Origin: Viscum album | Taxonomy: Eukaryota > Streptophyta > Magnoliopsida > Santalales > Viscaceae | Assembly (NCBI GenBank): GCA_963277665.1 | Contig: OY728136.1 | Location: 1,980,524,576 to 1,980,588,575 of the forward strand | DNA: 64,000 bases | Direction of reading: 5' to 3' | Shown here: positions 24,258 to 37,107 of the stretch, one piece after another | Position numbering within the stretch: position 1 is the stretch's first letter | Layout of the letters: every line of letters starts with the position of its first letter | The notes under the pieces: model-generated | Database searches by the model: none | What the model was told of the DNA's origin: nothing | Seen by the model: the letters and a program-made list of their open reading frames with translations, nothing else | Made by a program: the position numbers and the translations under genes

Positions 24258-27200
24258 CATATTATTATAGAGGAAAATGGAATTCATTTTTGATATTTTC
24301 ATTCCCTCGGTGCTACTCTCCAACCCGGGGAATACTAGTGGTGGGGAATAGGGGTCATTATCTCTCATCCTTAATCGCCATCCCAAGAGGAGAACCTTTA
24401 TTGGGAGGGGGTCAAAATACATATATTTATTTATATAAAGTAGGTATATATTATACAGTTTGGATTTATACCAAGCACAATAATTTAGGACTCTCTTTAC
24501 TCCATTTCTAAATGTGTTAAAATCCTTCATAGAAATCCAAAAAAAAATAAAAATTAAGATTAAATTGGATATATATATGCACTTCAATAATTTGTGGTGA
24601 GAATTTATCCTCAATATTAATGAAAAAATGGAATCTAAGAATGATTCATCATCATTATCCATGCAATTTTATATAGAGTGATACTTTTAGAAATTTTTAA
24701 TTGATTTAATATTTGTTACTTCTGTTGTTCATGTGATTCCATGCATGAGAACCAACTATCATACATATTATTTGGCTTAGATGAAGGCTAAATTAACATA
24801 TTTATTCTAAAATATATGGATCCCTATTTCATTTCAACAATTAAGGAAGATAGGTAAGAGAATAATACTTCAAATATCATTTATTTTAAATATCTCTTTG
24901 TGTTTTATAAATTGAAAAAAAATTTACCTTACCCCTATCCATGATATAATTCAACATTATGAAGTAGTGTCATGTAATTTAATGAGTTAAAAAAATAATT
25001 TATCATATTCATTATAATTAATTTAATGAGGACTCTAATATTAATCAAATTAATGTGATTTAGGATTATATTTCTTTTCCCTACTCATTATTCATCTATT
25101 TTGTGGACGGGATAATGATTCATTTTTAGAAGGGATTTATTCAATAATCACATATCATTTTACTAGTTAGAAGTGTTAGTTTACTAACCATCATAGTAGG
25201 ATCATCCTAGTAAACTCTGTCATTTCATCCATTTTTTCATTGATTTATATCTATAAAAATTTCCAATATAGTTGATTAAATGACTAGAAATGAAAATAAA
25301 AAACTATACTTGGACAATGTTTATTCATGAGAGGAAACTCATTACAGTTATTTGAGAAAAATTCATAAATCCCCCTTAAATAAGAGAAATTATAATTAAT
25401 AACCTCATTATGTTCCATAATTATCTAATTATAAACTACACTTTTATGGTAAAATTGTTTTTCGCTATGTTCTTATATTTAGAAAACCATTTAAATACAT
25501 TTTAGGAAGTTATTTAGATTGTTAAATAGATCCAATAATGCTGCCCTAAAATGAACTTTTTGAATGCTATGTGTTTTAATCAATTAATTCTTTATATTGA
25601 TTTAAATACTAAAAATAATTGTACTCTAATTATTCTTGATATTCAATATTAACATAGTTAGATGGTTGACTATCTTCTAGTGGTTTTATTGCTCAAATAC
25701 AGGTATTCTTCTATTCAAAATGTGATATTTATTTCTTGTTTCCTACTAAAATAAGTTTTCTAAATATGAATAAATACTATTAATACCATCATGGGTATGA
25801 ATATTAACATAATGGTTGAAAATATTTAGAAATAATTTCATCTAATCATCTACAGAAAGTTTTCATTAAAAATTTTAAGATAAAAATTCATAGAAAAATA
25901 ATCACCTTATGGAAACATGGCTTTAATTCCCTTCTATCAATATTATTTTTTTGAAGTATCTATAATATATATATATAACATTTATCAATGTAGATTTTAA
26001 ATTATTATTTATGATTTTAACTTCCATATTTTCCTTATAGATACACTTTATAAAAATGATCCAAATTCTTTTATATTAATTATTTTTAATTTAAGACTGA
26101 GTGACAATATTAATATTATGCTGAATACTATTGTGGATTCATATTTCATTAAAATTTATAATATTTCATTGAATATAAAATATAAATTTAATAATACACG
26201 TTATAGGATTACTCTCTTGAATATTACTAATTATATTAAATATAGTTCAAATAATTAAACTTGATCAATATTAAATTGTCAAGAAAATATTACTATCATT
26301 AGAACATTTAGTGTGTATACCTTTCCTAGAGGACCATAATTGACCAAATATATTATATAGATACAACCAATTCTATATTAGATTAACATAACAATTGATG
26401 GTGATTCTATCAGAGTCCCATGAAATGGTGGATATGGTAGAATTTGTAGAACATGATAGAAATATGATATAGGATCATTTGTCTAATGTCATAGACATGT
26501 TTTTATATTGTGGATGAGTTATTATTATAGATAATAACTATTAGATATGTAAAAATATATTCCTAGTTCAATCACTCTATTGAGTGTAACATAATGGTTT
26601 TTGAAAATATGTTCAATATCCGTTTGAAAAATGTTCCTTGGTATCATTATACAGAGTAGATAATATGCCATTATCATCATGAATGATTCAATATAAAGGT
26701 GAACCATATTCATATAGAAGGGAATATATTTGATTATGGGTTATAAAATATTTTTAGAGTCAATGGAGTTTTATCTATTATTCTAATTTAGATTCGGAAT
26801 TTTTAAAATTTTATTTTTTAAAATATAGAATGTATTTCTATATATGTCTTCAAAACTACACATTATGAAAAAATTAATTTTATATATAAATTTTTTTATC
26901 ATGGATATTAGATTAAATGAATAATGTTTATGTTATTTTTATCATCATGATCATAATATATCATTATTATAATACTAATTATTAAAATTATGTATTTGAA
27001 ATTTGGAAATCCCTTTTTCTACACATTGATTTATATTATTTATAATAATATTAACATCAATGGTCATTATTACATTAAAATACGGTTTTATTTTCAAGAA
27101 CATTAAAATAACTGGGTTCTCAAAAATATATGTCCATGCATTTTCTCATATTCATATCAGTATGAGTGAATATACCATTATAAATGGAACAACTGGAGGT

Positions 27201-29848
27201 TATTTTAGCTATTCTAGTGGAGACGTACTTAGGGGACCTCTATTAGTTCTTATTTTTTGGATAGTTGAGAAATATCTAATAGGTTATTCATTATTATTAT
27301 CAATAAATGTTCTACATTCCTTATAATGGATAATATAAACATATATATCAAACCAATATCATTTATATTTATTATATAGTTATTAATTATGATAATAATA
27401 ATTACTCTCTTATAGTTATTAGGGATATCCCTAAACATTATTAAGGGATTATTGGTATGGTCATTAATTGGAACAATTATTTCATTATATTTAGGGTGTT
27501 ATTATCAACTTTTAAAAGGAATTATATCACATAGAATATTATTATTTAAATTTTTTTATTATTTTTATCTATCATGATGAGCCATTATTTTAGTTATGTG
27601 GAAATTAATCATATTTGGATGGTATTTCCTCTAAAATTACCAACAAATTCTCCAGTTGAAATGATAAACCTCAATCTCAAGAAGGTAAATTTAGTTTCAT
27701 AAACTGAATCATCACTTGTCAATATGAAAATTACTTATCCACTTATAAATAGAAAAAGGAGTCTCATAAAGGGGATTTATATTCAAATTATAAAACGTTA
27801 TGGATTGGAAGTATATATATAGATATATACAAATTATTTCAGGGAATAATTCTATAACACTTGATATGGTTGTAATAAGAGATAAAAATATTTATTTTCT
27901 TAAATATTCACTAATTTTAAATTATTTATGGAATCTGTAATATAATAAGAATGAATAATGTTAATTCCATAGATGTAGATTCATTACTATATTGTGTAAT
28001 TTTAGTGTGTTATATATTAATTCCTCAGTTTCAACACATATCAGTAATTATTTTCATGGGTTGATGACTTATACTAAAAGGATGTGTTGGAAATAAAATT
28101 TTATTATGTATGAATGATGATTAGATGAATGAGACTATATTATATTGGATTATAAATTTTATAGTAATTCGTGTTAATTCGCCTATTTATAGGGTGAAAT
28201 TAAAAAAATAACTATTAATAGATATAAGGGTGGGACATAAAATAACTTTAATGAAATAATTTAAGATGATCTTATTGTAAATTGTTTTAATTAAAATGAG
28301 GTCATTTATAAAATTAGATACATCTGATCGATGTATATTACCCAATATAATTGGATTTATGGCATACATATTTTTTTAATGATTCTATATATTAAATGTT
28401 TCTATCTTTAAAAACACACTAATGAATTCATGAGATATTAACATGATTGATTCTACAGGTAATTGTTTTTACAAATTTTGGAGGAATTTTCTATATTTTT
28501 TGTCTCCAATTCTTTGAAAAAAATTAATTTGATTACATTTCATCATAATATTCACACTATTTATGATATGAGATATTATTGATTTTTTAATTGCAATGTT
28601 GTGATTTGTGAACCATTTAAATAGAATTATATTACAATCAATATAATGTAAAAATTTATGTATGGTTTTTCTATAAAATACCAATATGGATTAAATGATT
28701 AAATTAGATCTTTACTCCATTTTCATTTCCCATTCTGATCTGGAAATTATACCCCCATAGATAAAATATAGGTCAAACTATATAATGTTTTTTTACTCAT
28801 TGCTTAAATTTATTTACATAGTATAAAGAACTTAATTTTATAGTCACATTTTATAATTAACATCGCCTTCCAAAAGACTATTTTTATGCATTTTAGTGAT
28901 TTATTTCGAAATATTCTACAAACTAGAAATGAACTAACTGATTTCATGGGTATTTTTCTTACTTATAATTCATTGATTTAAATTAATATTATTTTAGTAT
29001 TTACATTTTGGATGGAGACCTATATTTATAGAAATAAATAAACACATTAAAATTTTAAGGCAAGTAATTATCTTTAAAAAATCATTTTATATATATATAA
29101 TTATATCCATTTACACAAAATACTAAAATAGATTTAAAAAAAACTATATAATTTTTTTATTGTTCACATTCTTAAAATATGAGAAATTTTATAGTGAACA
29201 CACATAAATTTATACATTAAATTCCTTAAATATGACCATGGGTCAGTGTAATTTTTAGTAGATAGGTTATAAGGGATCCAGTTAATATGGGTTATAGAGG
29301 TATGTTTTTTTAATTGTATATGTTTAATTGAGGTCTCCTTCTCATAAAAACTTAGTATCACATATTCCGTTAAAATGGGACATTGGGTTTTAATTTATGC
29401 TACGGGGGTGTTAAAAAAAAATTTTAGATAATCTTTGGATGGAAATTAATTGTACTGTTCTTTTTGAAATCATTAATCAAAGGTAAAAAATAGTTATTTG
29501 AATTATTTATTGAGAATTTATGTTTTTCTTGATGTTTATGGACAAAAATCTCTTAAACACATCCCTTATTTACTATTAAGGAAATCAGTTTTCTATTTAT
29601 ATTGTAAAGTGGTATACAGAACCAAGAGATATATGATGCATGTTCAATATTTATAATTACATTATAAACATTTATTTTTTTCAATATTAAAGGTAATAAT
29701 TTCACTCTACTTTTTAATAACTCTTTGCATAATATTTTTCCTTTCGATTTTGATAAAATATCAATGTATGAGAGAATTACTCATAACCTGGGAATTTTCT
29801 AATTATTATGATTTTTTATTAAACTCATTGTTGTGTTGAAAAGTATAA
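24258..29848. other. Long AT-rich stretch without recognisable gene
   Basis: Apart from the GC-rich patch at its left end, this is very AT-rich DNA. The longest open frame besides the 137-codon one over the patch is 88 codons (27060-27326), rich in isoleucine, serine and tyrosine as expected of random AT-rich sequence. No RT, integrase, transposase or host-gene motif was found on either strand. Probably old, decayed element interior. Confidence 0.5.
24285..24430. other. GC-rich patch in AT-rich surroundings
   Basis: Contains ccctcggtgctactctcc, cccggggaatactagtgg and gaggagaacc, ending at gggagggggtc. It differs sharply in composition from the AT-rich DNA on both sides. Both strands are open across part of it (minus frame 24249-24662 of 137 codons, plus frame 24290-24511), which is expected where stop-rich AT sequence is absent. 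No motif was recognised. Confidence 0.4.
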
Positions 29849-29868
29849 GGATGGTATCAAAGGGATCA
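29849..29868 (+). other. Initiator-Met primer-binding-site-like word
   Basis: ATGGTATCAAAGGGATCATA resembles the plant Ty3/gypsy primer site TGGTATCAGAGCCATG with few mismatches. It suggests the end of a plus-strand 5' LTR just to its left, into whose internal region element D inserted at about 30315. No LTR pair was found to confirm this. Confidence 0.35.
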
Positions 29869-30314
29869 TAGTTTTTTAAGATAATCCCCAAGAATGCATC
29901 TTTGATTTTACAGGGTGTTAAGGTGTATGTGTTTTAAAATATGGATGCTAAAATGTGGGGGAATTAGTTTCATGTTAGATGGAATAATTGAGTTGAATAC
30001 ATATTGGAAATGGTTTGAAAAAATTCTTATATAGATAGTCGAAAACTATTTATTATTGTGAATTATTGGTGAACACAGAAGAATTATGACTTCTGTAAGG
30101 TTCTGTTTGTACAACACCAATTTTGATTGTGAAAGGCATATAACAGAGTTTTTTCGTATTTATAATGAAGTAATTAGGTGTAATGAAATTTTTATTATTG
30201 TTTATGTGTGTAAAATAATGATATAAAGGTATGATATATTTTTTATTGATTAGTTTTCTTTTGGTTTCGAGGAGCATTTGTGAAATTATTGGATTTTTTC
30301 AGACATAGGTTAGA

Positions 30315-32244
30315 TGATGCCTAAAAAGCACATTCGTACCATGAATATGATTCCCGACATGAATCTATTACTTGTAAGATTCCTTGAATTTACATTAATT
30401 TCTTAAAAATTATTCAGACCATTAAACATGTATACCTCATGATATAGTCCATCAGGTTATTTTAGTTGAGGAGATTCATTTTCAACATACATGAAACCAA
30501 AGGGATTCATACCATGAATCAAGGATTCATGTTGTGATAATTTCATGGCCTATAATTTCTTATAAAATAAAATATTGAATAATATTTTATTTATTTTGAA
30601 TACTTTTCTCTTAAACCCTAGTCTCGTATAATTGATTTTAGGTCTCTAATCTCATTTTGGATCACTTTATATGACACTTGATCTTCATGGTGTTTGTGCT
30701 TCATCTCCATCAGTAAGGGACGATTCTTTTTATTCATATCCTTTAGTAAATAATGTATTGATGTGTTGTGTTCATAGGATTCATTAATAATATGATGATT
30801 CCTTGGTGATTATACTAGATTAATCAAACTCTTCTATTATAGTGGCTAACCCTTATATTAGGTGTGGTGTGACATGAAAGTTTATCTAGGGCCTATGTTG
30901 TTGTATTTTCATTATTTCAATTATTGGTGGATCCCATTGTGGGTATAGTTCAACTCGAGTTTGGGTTAGGGGGTTCCATCATTATAATTTTTTAGATAAA
31001 TCGTGATTGGACATATTTTATAAAATTATTTATAAATAAAATTTCATGCTTTATTTGTGTTTTTATATAAATAAAAATGGGGTTTCTCTTGGTTTTTGTA
31101 AAAGGAAAATGGGTTCTATCAAATAATTATGAAATGGTTTCTTAATGAATTTATTATAATAGAATTTTTTTCTTTGATATTGATTGTGTTAATTATTTTT
31201 GAAATTGATTTGATATAATAATAACATGAGATGCAATGTGTACTTAGGAGGAAGGTATAGCATACGACCACTATCATTTTACCATCGGGGGTTTCACTCA
31301 AGGGGTGTTGCTATTCTCCCAAGTCAAATTAGTATAGGGATTATTTATTTCCACTATCACATGGGTTCATTCATGTGGTGTCCCTCTATTCCTTAGGCTA
31401 GTGTTCTAAGGACTTGTATAAACACTAGTCAATTATTTGTTATGAGTAGTTTTCTAGACAAACCTATTATGATCCTTGTTCATTGTCATTGTATTGTTCT
31501 AGCTTTGATATAACTTATTTTACGTCGACAAAATTTTATTGAAATTATGATTCAAAATAGTTTTTCCAATATTACCTTATAACTCTGGATAAAGGGGCGT
31601 CTTTACAATGATTTGGATATAAAAACTTATTTTTAATTATCATACGATGATTAATATAAAAATAGCATATTTTATTTTTTTTAAATGCTTGATATAAAAA
31701 ATTTGGATGGAATCTTACTTATCCTGATTATCATAGACCCGACACATCCCTTAAAGGGTGTAGATACTTGGTTAGGACTATTGATGTAGAAAAACAAAGG
31801 CACAATAGTGAGGCAATGGGTTTTTATTTTATCTAGGAATGGGTTGTTTTTGGTGAGATAATATGATATTTTCCCACGTATCCTATAGAGTATAATTCGT
31901 TGATTTAAGATTTCCATATAGTTTTGTTATACATATATTGTTTGTTTAATTTGACATTGAGTTATATTACTACAAATGTTATCTTTTTTATATGGAATAT
32001 ATTTATTTAATTTATCCGTATAATGTTCATTTATATGTATGAATTTCATGTTGTATATTTCTAGTTTAGATAAATCATTACCTATGGTTTTTATTGATTC
32101 CTGGGTTCTAGTCCTCATCTTGTGGGGATCAGGAACACCATTCAGTTTTATGGAATATTAGTCCATGTGTGATTTTATGTGGGTATCTCAAGTCATTTCA
32201 TTAAAAATTAGTATCCAATGTGGTATTTCCTTGAGTCTATTGCA
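30315..32244 (+). repeat. Left (5') LTR of element D
   Basis: Starts TGATGCCTAAAAAGCACATTC, aligned with TGAACATTCC...AACACATTC at 37108, and ends TTGCA before a primer-site-like word. Shared landmarks with the right LTR: taggtgtggtgtgacatga (30858) and tcggtgtggtgtgatgtg (37673); ggatcccattgtgg (30930) and ggatcccattatct (37743); ttttcccacgtatcc (31870) and tttctcacgtatca (38710); tgtggggatcaggaacac (32119) and cgtggggtagggaacac (38960). The copies have diverged strongly, so the insertion is old. Edges are approximate to a few bases. Confidence 0.75.
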
Positions 32245-32262
32245 TTGGTATCTTTGGTGGAT
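32245..32262 (+). other. Primer-binding-site candidate of element D
   Basis: TTGGTATCTTTGGTGG directly follows the left D LTR. The first eight bases match the initiator-Met primer site (TTGGTATC) and the rest is degenerate. Confidence 0.4.
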
Positions 32263-32599
32263 ATAAGATATACTTTTCATGAATTTATACGTAAGTTATA
32301 GTTAGTGCCTGATGAAATATTATGTGGTGTGACTCATGTCACCTAAAGATGTTGGGATGTGTATCTCTTATGTTGATTTTTTATCTTAATCATAGTTTAT
32401 TATTATTATATTCAATATTTAAGATAGATTATTCAGTCTTATAGTCGTTTCTTCTTTTTCCATGTACATTAATATGCATTAGAGATGTATTCTATGAGTT
32501 CTATAATATGGTTTAATGAATGATCCTCAAGGGAATCCACAAATTGATTAGAATTTTATAAAGGCTATAATCAGGGTAGTTTATTATATAGAACAAAAT

Positions 32600-33420
32600 A
32601 TATCGCATGTTTGGAACACAGATATTGAGGCACATCCAAGAGATGGTGAAGATAAAGGTTGATTATGTGATGTATTATATGAGAATCCACCATCCTTTGG
32701 GGGTATTAATGCACATCAGGAGGTGGAGGAATAGATGGATAAGAACGATTAGATATTTGAAATACAAGATACACTTGATAATATCAAGGTTAATTCCAAA
32801 ACATTGATACATGATGGTCCCATGATGTGATGATGGGATTCCATGGCATTGGAAGATAGCCACATGGTATTGGATTGGAAGGGTTTCAAGATCCTATTAT
32901 TTTAGTAGTTCATCTATGAGTCTCTGATGATGGTTGTCTCTATAGTTCCTCTATTTAAATCAATGAGATCATTTTTCATCAAATTACACTACTTTGTTTT
33001 AGATTCTAGTTCATTTTTTACTATAAGTACAATGAAATGACTGGTTGAAGGATCACAAGTACCTGTAGGGTTTGAAACCAAATATCTTATCATATGTATT
33101 TACACTGAAGATTCCTACCAATGTTAATATAATCATAATGGTTATAATGGAATAGATGAACATGATAGGATATATTAATTTTTATACACCTTATCTTCCC
33201 ACATATGATAGCTTCAGTGGTGCACGATGAAAGAAGAGGAAGTTTTGATGATTATCACAAAAGTGATGGAGGTGGTTCTCATTAGTAACCTCCTATACAC
33301 CACTAGTTACAACTAGTAGAGTGAATATGAATTTATAGCATTGTGGAAATTTTGGTCATACCCAACATTATTTTTCCATTTCTAGGAAGATTTCTAATTC
33401 ATGTGGTTTCTATGGTCGTC
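32600..33420 (+). pseudogene. Degenerate gag region of element D
   Basis: Lies between the primer site and pol of D, where gag is expected. At about 33338-33378 the plus strand reads HCGNFGHTQHYFS, which follows a gag zinc knuckle (C..CGN.GH...YC) with the first cysteine missing and the last changed to phenylalanine. Upstream, a frame at 32607-32807 is rich in Arg, Ile and His and may include decayed capsid, but I cannot align it. Confidence 0.5.
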
Positions 33421-33479
33421 TATAGAGATTCTTCCTATCTATGCCTTTTTTGGATTTGGGACCATCGCCTCCCATGTAC

Positions 33480-34350
33480 ATAGTGGTGCATTCTGAAGAT
33501 TCATTGTCTATAAAGATTTATCCACATGCCTCATGATTGAATAACATTCATGTAGTGGATGAGTTTCAAGTAGATGTTGATGCGAGTTATGTGATAGTAA
33601 GAGGTATCATTTTTATTACATCATCTATAGAGACTTCTCTATTTTTTTTCATGTTCCTCCCACTCATTTTTAACTACCAATTTTGTTTTTGTGTTGAACC
33701 ATGAAATAGACCTCATGTCCTTTTTCAAAGAGTTAGGTAAACCTCGTGGGATGAAGAAAAAGAAGGGGTTTTATCGGAAATACTTTTCTTTATCAATAGA
33801 TGGCACATATCTAGAATGGGATTTCCTGATATTTGATTTTAATCTATTTGATGCTATCATTAGGATAGATGTTCTTATCTCTCATCATGATGAGGTTGAT
33901 TTTAATGATTAAAATGACTCATTCCTTGGTGAAAATGGGAGCTCTTGGGTATTTTTGAGATAGAAGGATTCTAGGTATACTCGTCCATGACCTTCCCACC
34001 CAGATATCAAGAGATTGTTATATATTTTTGTTGTTTAGGATGCTGTTATTTCTTATATTGGTGACCTTCACTTGGTTTTTGGGTATTTTTTTGATTTTTT
34101 TCAAGATGAATTCTTATTTCTTAGGCCAAAGATGTAGGTAGAGTTTTAAATTGATCTAGGGTCGGGTACAAAACTGATCTCAATCCCCAAATATTGTAGG
34201 GCACTAGATGAGTTGAAAGATATTAAGATCAAGATGAATGGACTTATATGGAAAGTTTTTGTTCTCCCTAGTAAATCACTGCAGGCATCCCCAATTCTTT
34301 TTTCTAAGATTGATGATGGTTCACTTTGATTATACATTGAATATTTAATG
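33480..34350 (+). pseudogene. Protease-to-RT linker and RT N-terminus, element D
   Basis: A frame at 33691-33912 reads KKGFYRKYFSLSIDGTY and LIFDFNLFDAIIRIDVLIS; the second part resembles the protease end (LI.DF..FD.ILGMDWL). At 34150-34345 the plus strand reads IDLGSGTKLISIPKYCRALD then ELKDIKIKMNGLIWKVFV and SKSLQASPILFSKIDDGSL. This follows IDL.PGT.PIS.P.YRMA..EL.EL+.QL..L..KGFIRPS.SPWGAPVLFVKKKDGSLR residue by residue. Stops interrupt it at 34327 and elsewhere. Confidence 0.75.
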
Positions 34351-34424
34351 TTAAATATGGTGAAGGTTATGAATAAAAATCTGTTTATCCAAGAAAATAA
34401 TTTATTTGATATTCTTAGGGTGGT

Positions 34425-34910
34425 GAAGTGGTTTTTTATATTGATCTTCTGTCACGTTATCATCAACTCAAGATTCAATAGATTGATATATCGAAGATGT
34501 ATTTTAGAATAGGGTATAGACACTATGAATATTATATAATGAATATTGGTATCTATAAAAAAATATTATTCTTATGGTTTTGATGAATTTGATATTCCAT
34601 AAGTATCTCAAATAACAATTAGTTTTTTAGGATGATATTCTAGTTTATACGAGATGTATAGTGCGAATGAAGACCATATGACTATGGAAATAAAAAAACC
34701 TAAAAAGTCTCCATTTTTAGGGAATGATTTTTAAATGTAATTTCATGATCCATGGAGATAATTGTTTATTTCATTTTATTTTTAATCAAATATTATCAGT
34801 TGATTCTAATATAGAGAAGGTTGTATTATCATGGGAGGAGGCACAAAACCATTTTGAGATATGAAGTATACGGTGTCTTTTTGGTACTATAAGAAGTTTT
34901 TAATGGATTT
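34425..34910 (+). pseudogene. Reverse transcriptase core, element D
   Basis: The plus strand reads IDLLSRYHQLKIQ*IDISKM then YFRIGYRHYEYYIMNIG, following IDLRSGYHQ.+I...DIPKTAFRTRYGHYE+.VMPFG. Next, at about 34628, FRMIF*FIRDV in one frame and DDILVYTR in another correspond to the catalytic box; both aspartates survive in that short stretch. Frameshifts and stops make the product non-functional. Confidence 0.85.
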
Positions 34911-35019
34911 CCAAAAGTTTGGGTGACCTTTGAGTACTCATACGATGAAAGGGGTGGACCTAACATGGGATATAATGTTTCATAATTATTTCAATGACTT
35001 TAAAAACATCTAATGTCGA

Positions 35020-35300
35020 CAATTATTCTAATATTACCTGACCCATGTAAGGGGTTTATGGTGTATTGTAATGGTTAAATTATTGTTCTAGGTTTTGTGA
35101 TTTTTCTAGAAAATCATGCAGTGGATTATGACTCTTGTAAGCTTTGGAAACATGAAAATAACTACACCATTCATGATTTAGAGCTTTTTGAGGTTCTTCA
35201 TGTGCATAAGTGTTGGAGAAAATATATTTTAAGTAGAGGGTCACAGTCTTTTATGACCATAAGGGTATAATTTATATCTTTTCTTATATACATGATTCAT
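35020..35300 (+). pseudogene. RNase H domain, element D
   Basis: The plus strand reads PDPCKGFMVYCNG, then NHAVDYDSCKLWKHENN, YTIHDLELFEVLHVHKCW and RKYILSRG. This matches the Ty3/gypsy RNase H (P.....+VYCDAS...L...L......+AYAS+.LK.HE.NY.THDLEL.AVV.ALK.WRHYL.G). The first catalytic aspartate is asparagine here (YCNG), consistent with a G-to-A change. The DLEL glutamate remains. Confidence 0.9.
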
Positions 35301-35939
35301 ATAAAATGTATGTGGGTGGAATATCTCCATATTCTGGAATTTGACATCACCTATACCCCAAGGATAGTGAATTTCATTTCATGGGCACATAGTAAGAAAT
35401 TTACATTATAAGATATCTTGAAATCAAATATAGATGGGGTCATAAGGAGACTCCTCACTCTATTGTATCTCAAATCTCATGTGGATGATTCAATTATGGT
35501 TTTGAAAAGTGTTTATTTATCATAGTCTCTTCATGATTCAATTATATAGGTTCAATAAAATGGTGATGACTATATTGGAATTAGAGAAACCATATATGGT
35601 GGGGAGACGGTTTTAAGATAGTGTCTCTCTTTAGATAGTATTCTACTCATTAGGAATTAGTATTTCATGATATAATATATGATGATTCCATTTATATTTG
35701 AATATTATAGTTATTTATTGGGAATTCATATGAGTTCCTTGAAGATGTATTATTACATGAGATGTGTTTCTAGTGATACGGTATAAAGCGTGACATTACA
35801 AATTATGCATCTCTTTGTTACACAAGAAAACAGATAGATAAAGACTATCAATACCGTATGGTATTTTACATCCTATTCCAGTGCTAGTTTGGAAATGGGA
35901 TTAGGGTTATATGAATTTATTATTGATTACAATCAAATC

Positions 35940-36600
35940 CCTAACTGAATAATTCTATTAGGGTGGTGAATTATCATTTGATTAAGTATGATCATTTAAT
36001 TTTGATTATTAACACTACCAATGTTTATGATCTCGGTATGATGTATGTACAGAAGATCAATAGGTTACATGGTGTTCCCTATTCTATCATCCTATATAGG
36101 GATCCCAGGTTTAATCTAATGTTTAGGATGTGTCTCTAAGAGGATTTTGTGACTCAGTTCAGGTTGACTGTAGATTACCATGCATAGATGGATGGCCAGA
36201 CTGAGTGATTTTATTAGATTCTAGAGTATATTCTTCATGAATTCATATTATATTTTATTGGATCGTGGGATATACATCATTGACTATTTAAGATTGGATA
36301 AATTAATAGTTATAATTTTTTCATTAGAAGGGAACCCTTTGAGACATTGTATAGTCTCACGTGAAATTATCCTCTTTATTGGGAATAGGTGAGTGAGGCC
36401 TCTCTTGTGCGACCAAGTCACATTCAGGAGACATTTGTGATGATTTATGATATACATTGCCATCTCTTTATATTGCAGAGTCAACATAAATTGTATTAAT
36501 ATCATCTGTGATTTCCTTCTAAGTTTTCTGTAGGTGACCATGTTTTGGTGAATGTTTCTCCTTGGTTGGATCACTTTTAGTTTGGAAAATATGTGAAGCT
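35940..36600 (+). pseudogene. Integrase domain, element D
   Basis: The plus strand reads MMYVQKINRLHGVPYSIILY then RDPRFN, then LTVDYHA*MDGQTE and ILEYILH, following Y..EI++LHGVP.SIISDRD.RF and AFHPQTDGQSER.+Q.LED+LR. Later SEASLVRPSHIQETFVMIYD and FSVGDHVLVNVSPW correspond to the GE..+.GP+.+......+..++.R and F.VGD.V+LKVSP blocks, and KYVKLPLRYV to the KG KLSPR+VGP block. The DNA runs on into the chromodomain. Many stops. Confidence 0.9.
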
Positions 36601-36699
36601 ACCTCTAAGGTATGTTATACTATTTTATTCTAATGAGAATCTCAATTATATTTCTTATTATTTTTAATTTTGATCTCAATTTATAAGTATTGAGTATTT

Positions 36700-36965
36700 C
36701 TTCCACATATATATGCCTTTGAAGTACCATCATGGTCCATGTCATATCTTGAGTTATCAAGTGATCACGTTTGAGATAGATTTCATAGTAATATATAATC
36801 TAGTGGAGATCATTGATTCTTAGGTGAAATTATTTTATGAAAATTTTGTTCCATATTTCTTAGGATTGTGGAGAAATAGATCAGATTCACGTGATACTTG
36901 GGAGCAAGAATTGCTGATGAGGGAGCAATGGTGTCACCTCTTTTTGTATAACCATTATTCTTAAC
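36700..36965 (+). pseudogene. Chromodomain of element D integrase
   Basis: The plus strand reads YHHGPCHILSYQVITFEI, then NFVPYFLGLWRNRSDSRDTW and EQELLMREQWCHLF. This is the chromoviral tail (...VKVLWRN....EATWE.E..M...YPHLF), with the LWRN and DTWEQE words clear, followed closely by a stop and by the polypurine tract. The LWRN-type tail is common in the Tekay/Del clade, so I would place D there tentatively. Confidence 0.8.
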
Positions 36966-37096
36966 GACATTCCATGGATGGAAATTAAAATGGTGAAATT
37001 ATTATAACATCATATTAAAATAGTTTTATGTATTTTGTGTTTAAGATTTTTAATTAATGTTTTGAATATTTTTATAAACATTTTTAGTGTTTTTGT

Positions 37097-37107
37097 AGGG
37101 CTTGGGA
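37097..37107 (+). other. Polypurine tract of element D
   Basis: AGGGCTTGGGA lies directly before the right LTR start TGAACATTCC. G+A-rich with a CTT interruption; in the correct place for plus-strand priming. Confidence 0.55.

Noticed and set aside
24249..24662. The 137-codon minus-strand frame as a host gene
   Set aside because: No recognisable domain, low-complexity hydrophobic middle, and it depends on the GC-rich patch for openness. Reported only as a compositional patch.
27060..27326. The 88-codon plus frame as a membrane protein gene
   Set aside because: Composition is what random AT-rich DNA gives. No homologous motif, no promoter or splice context that I can support.
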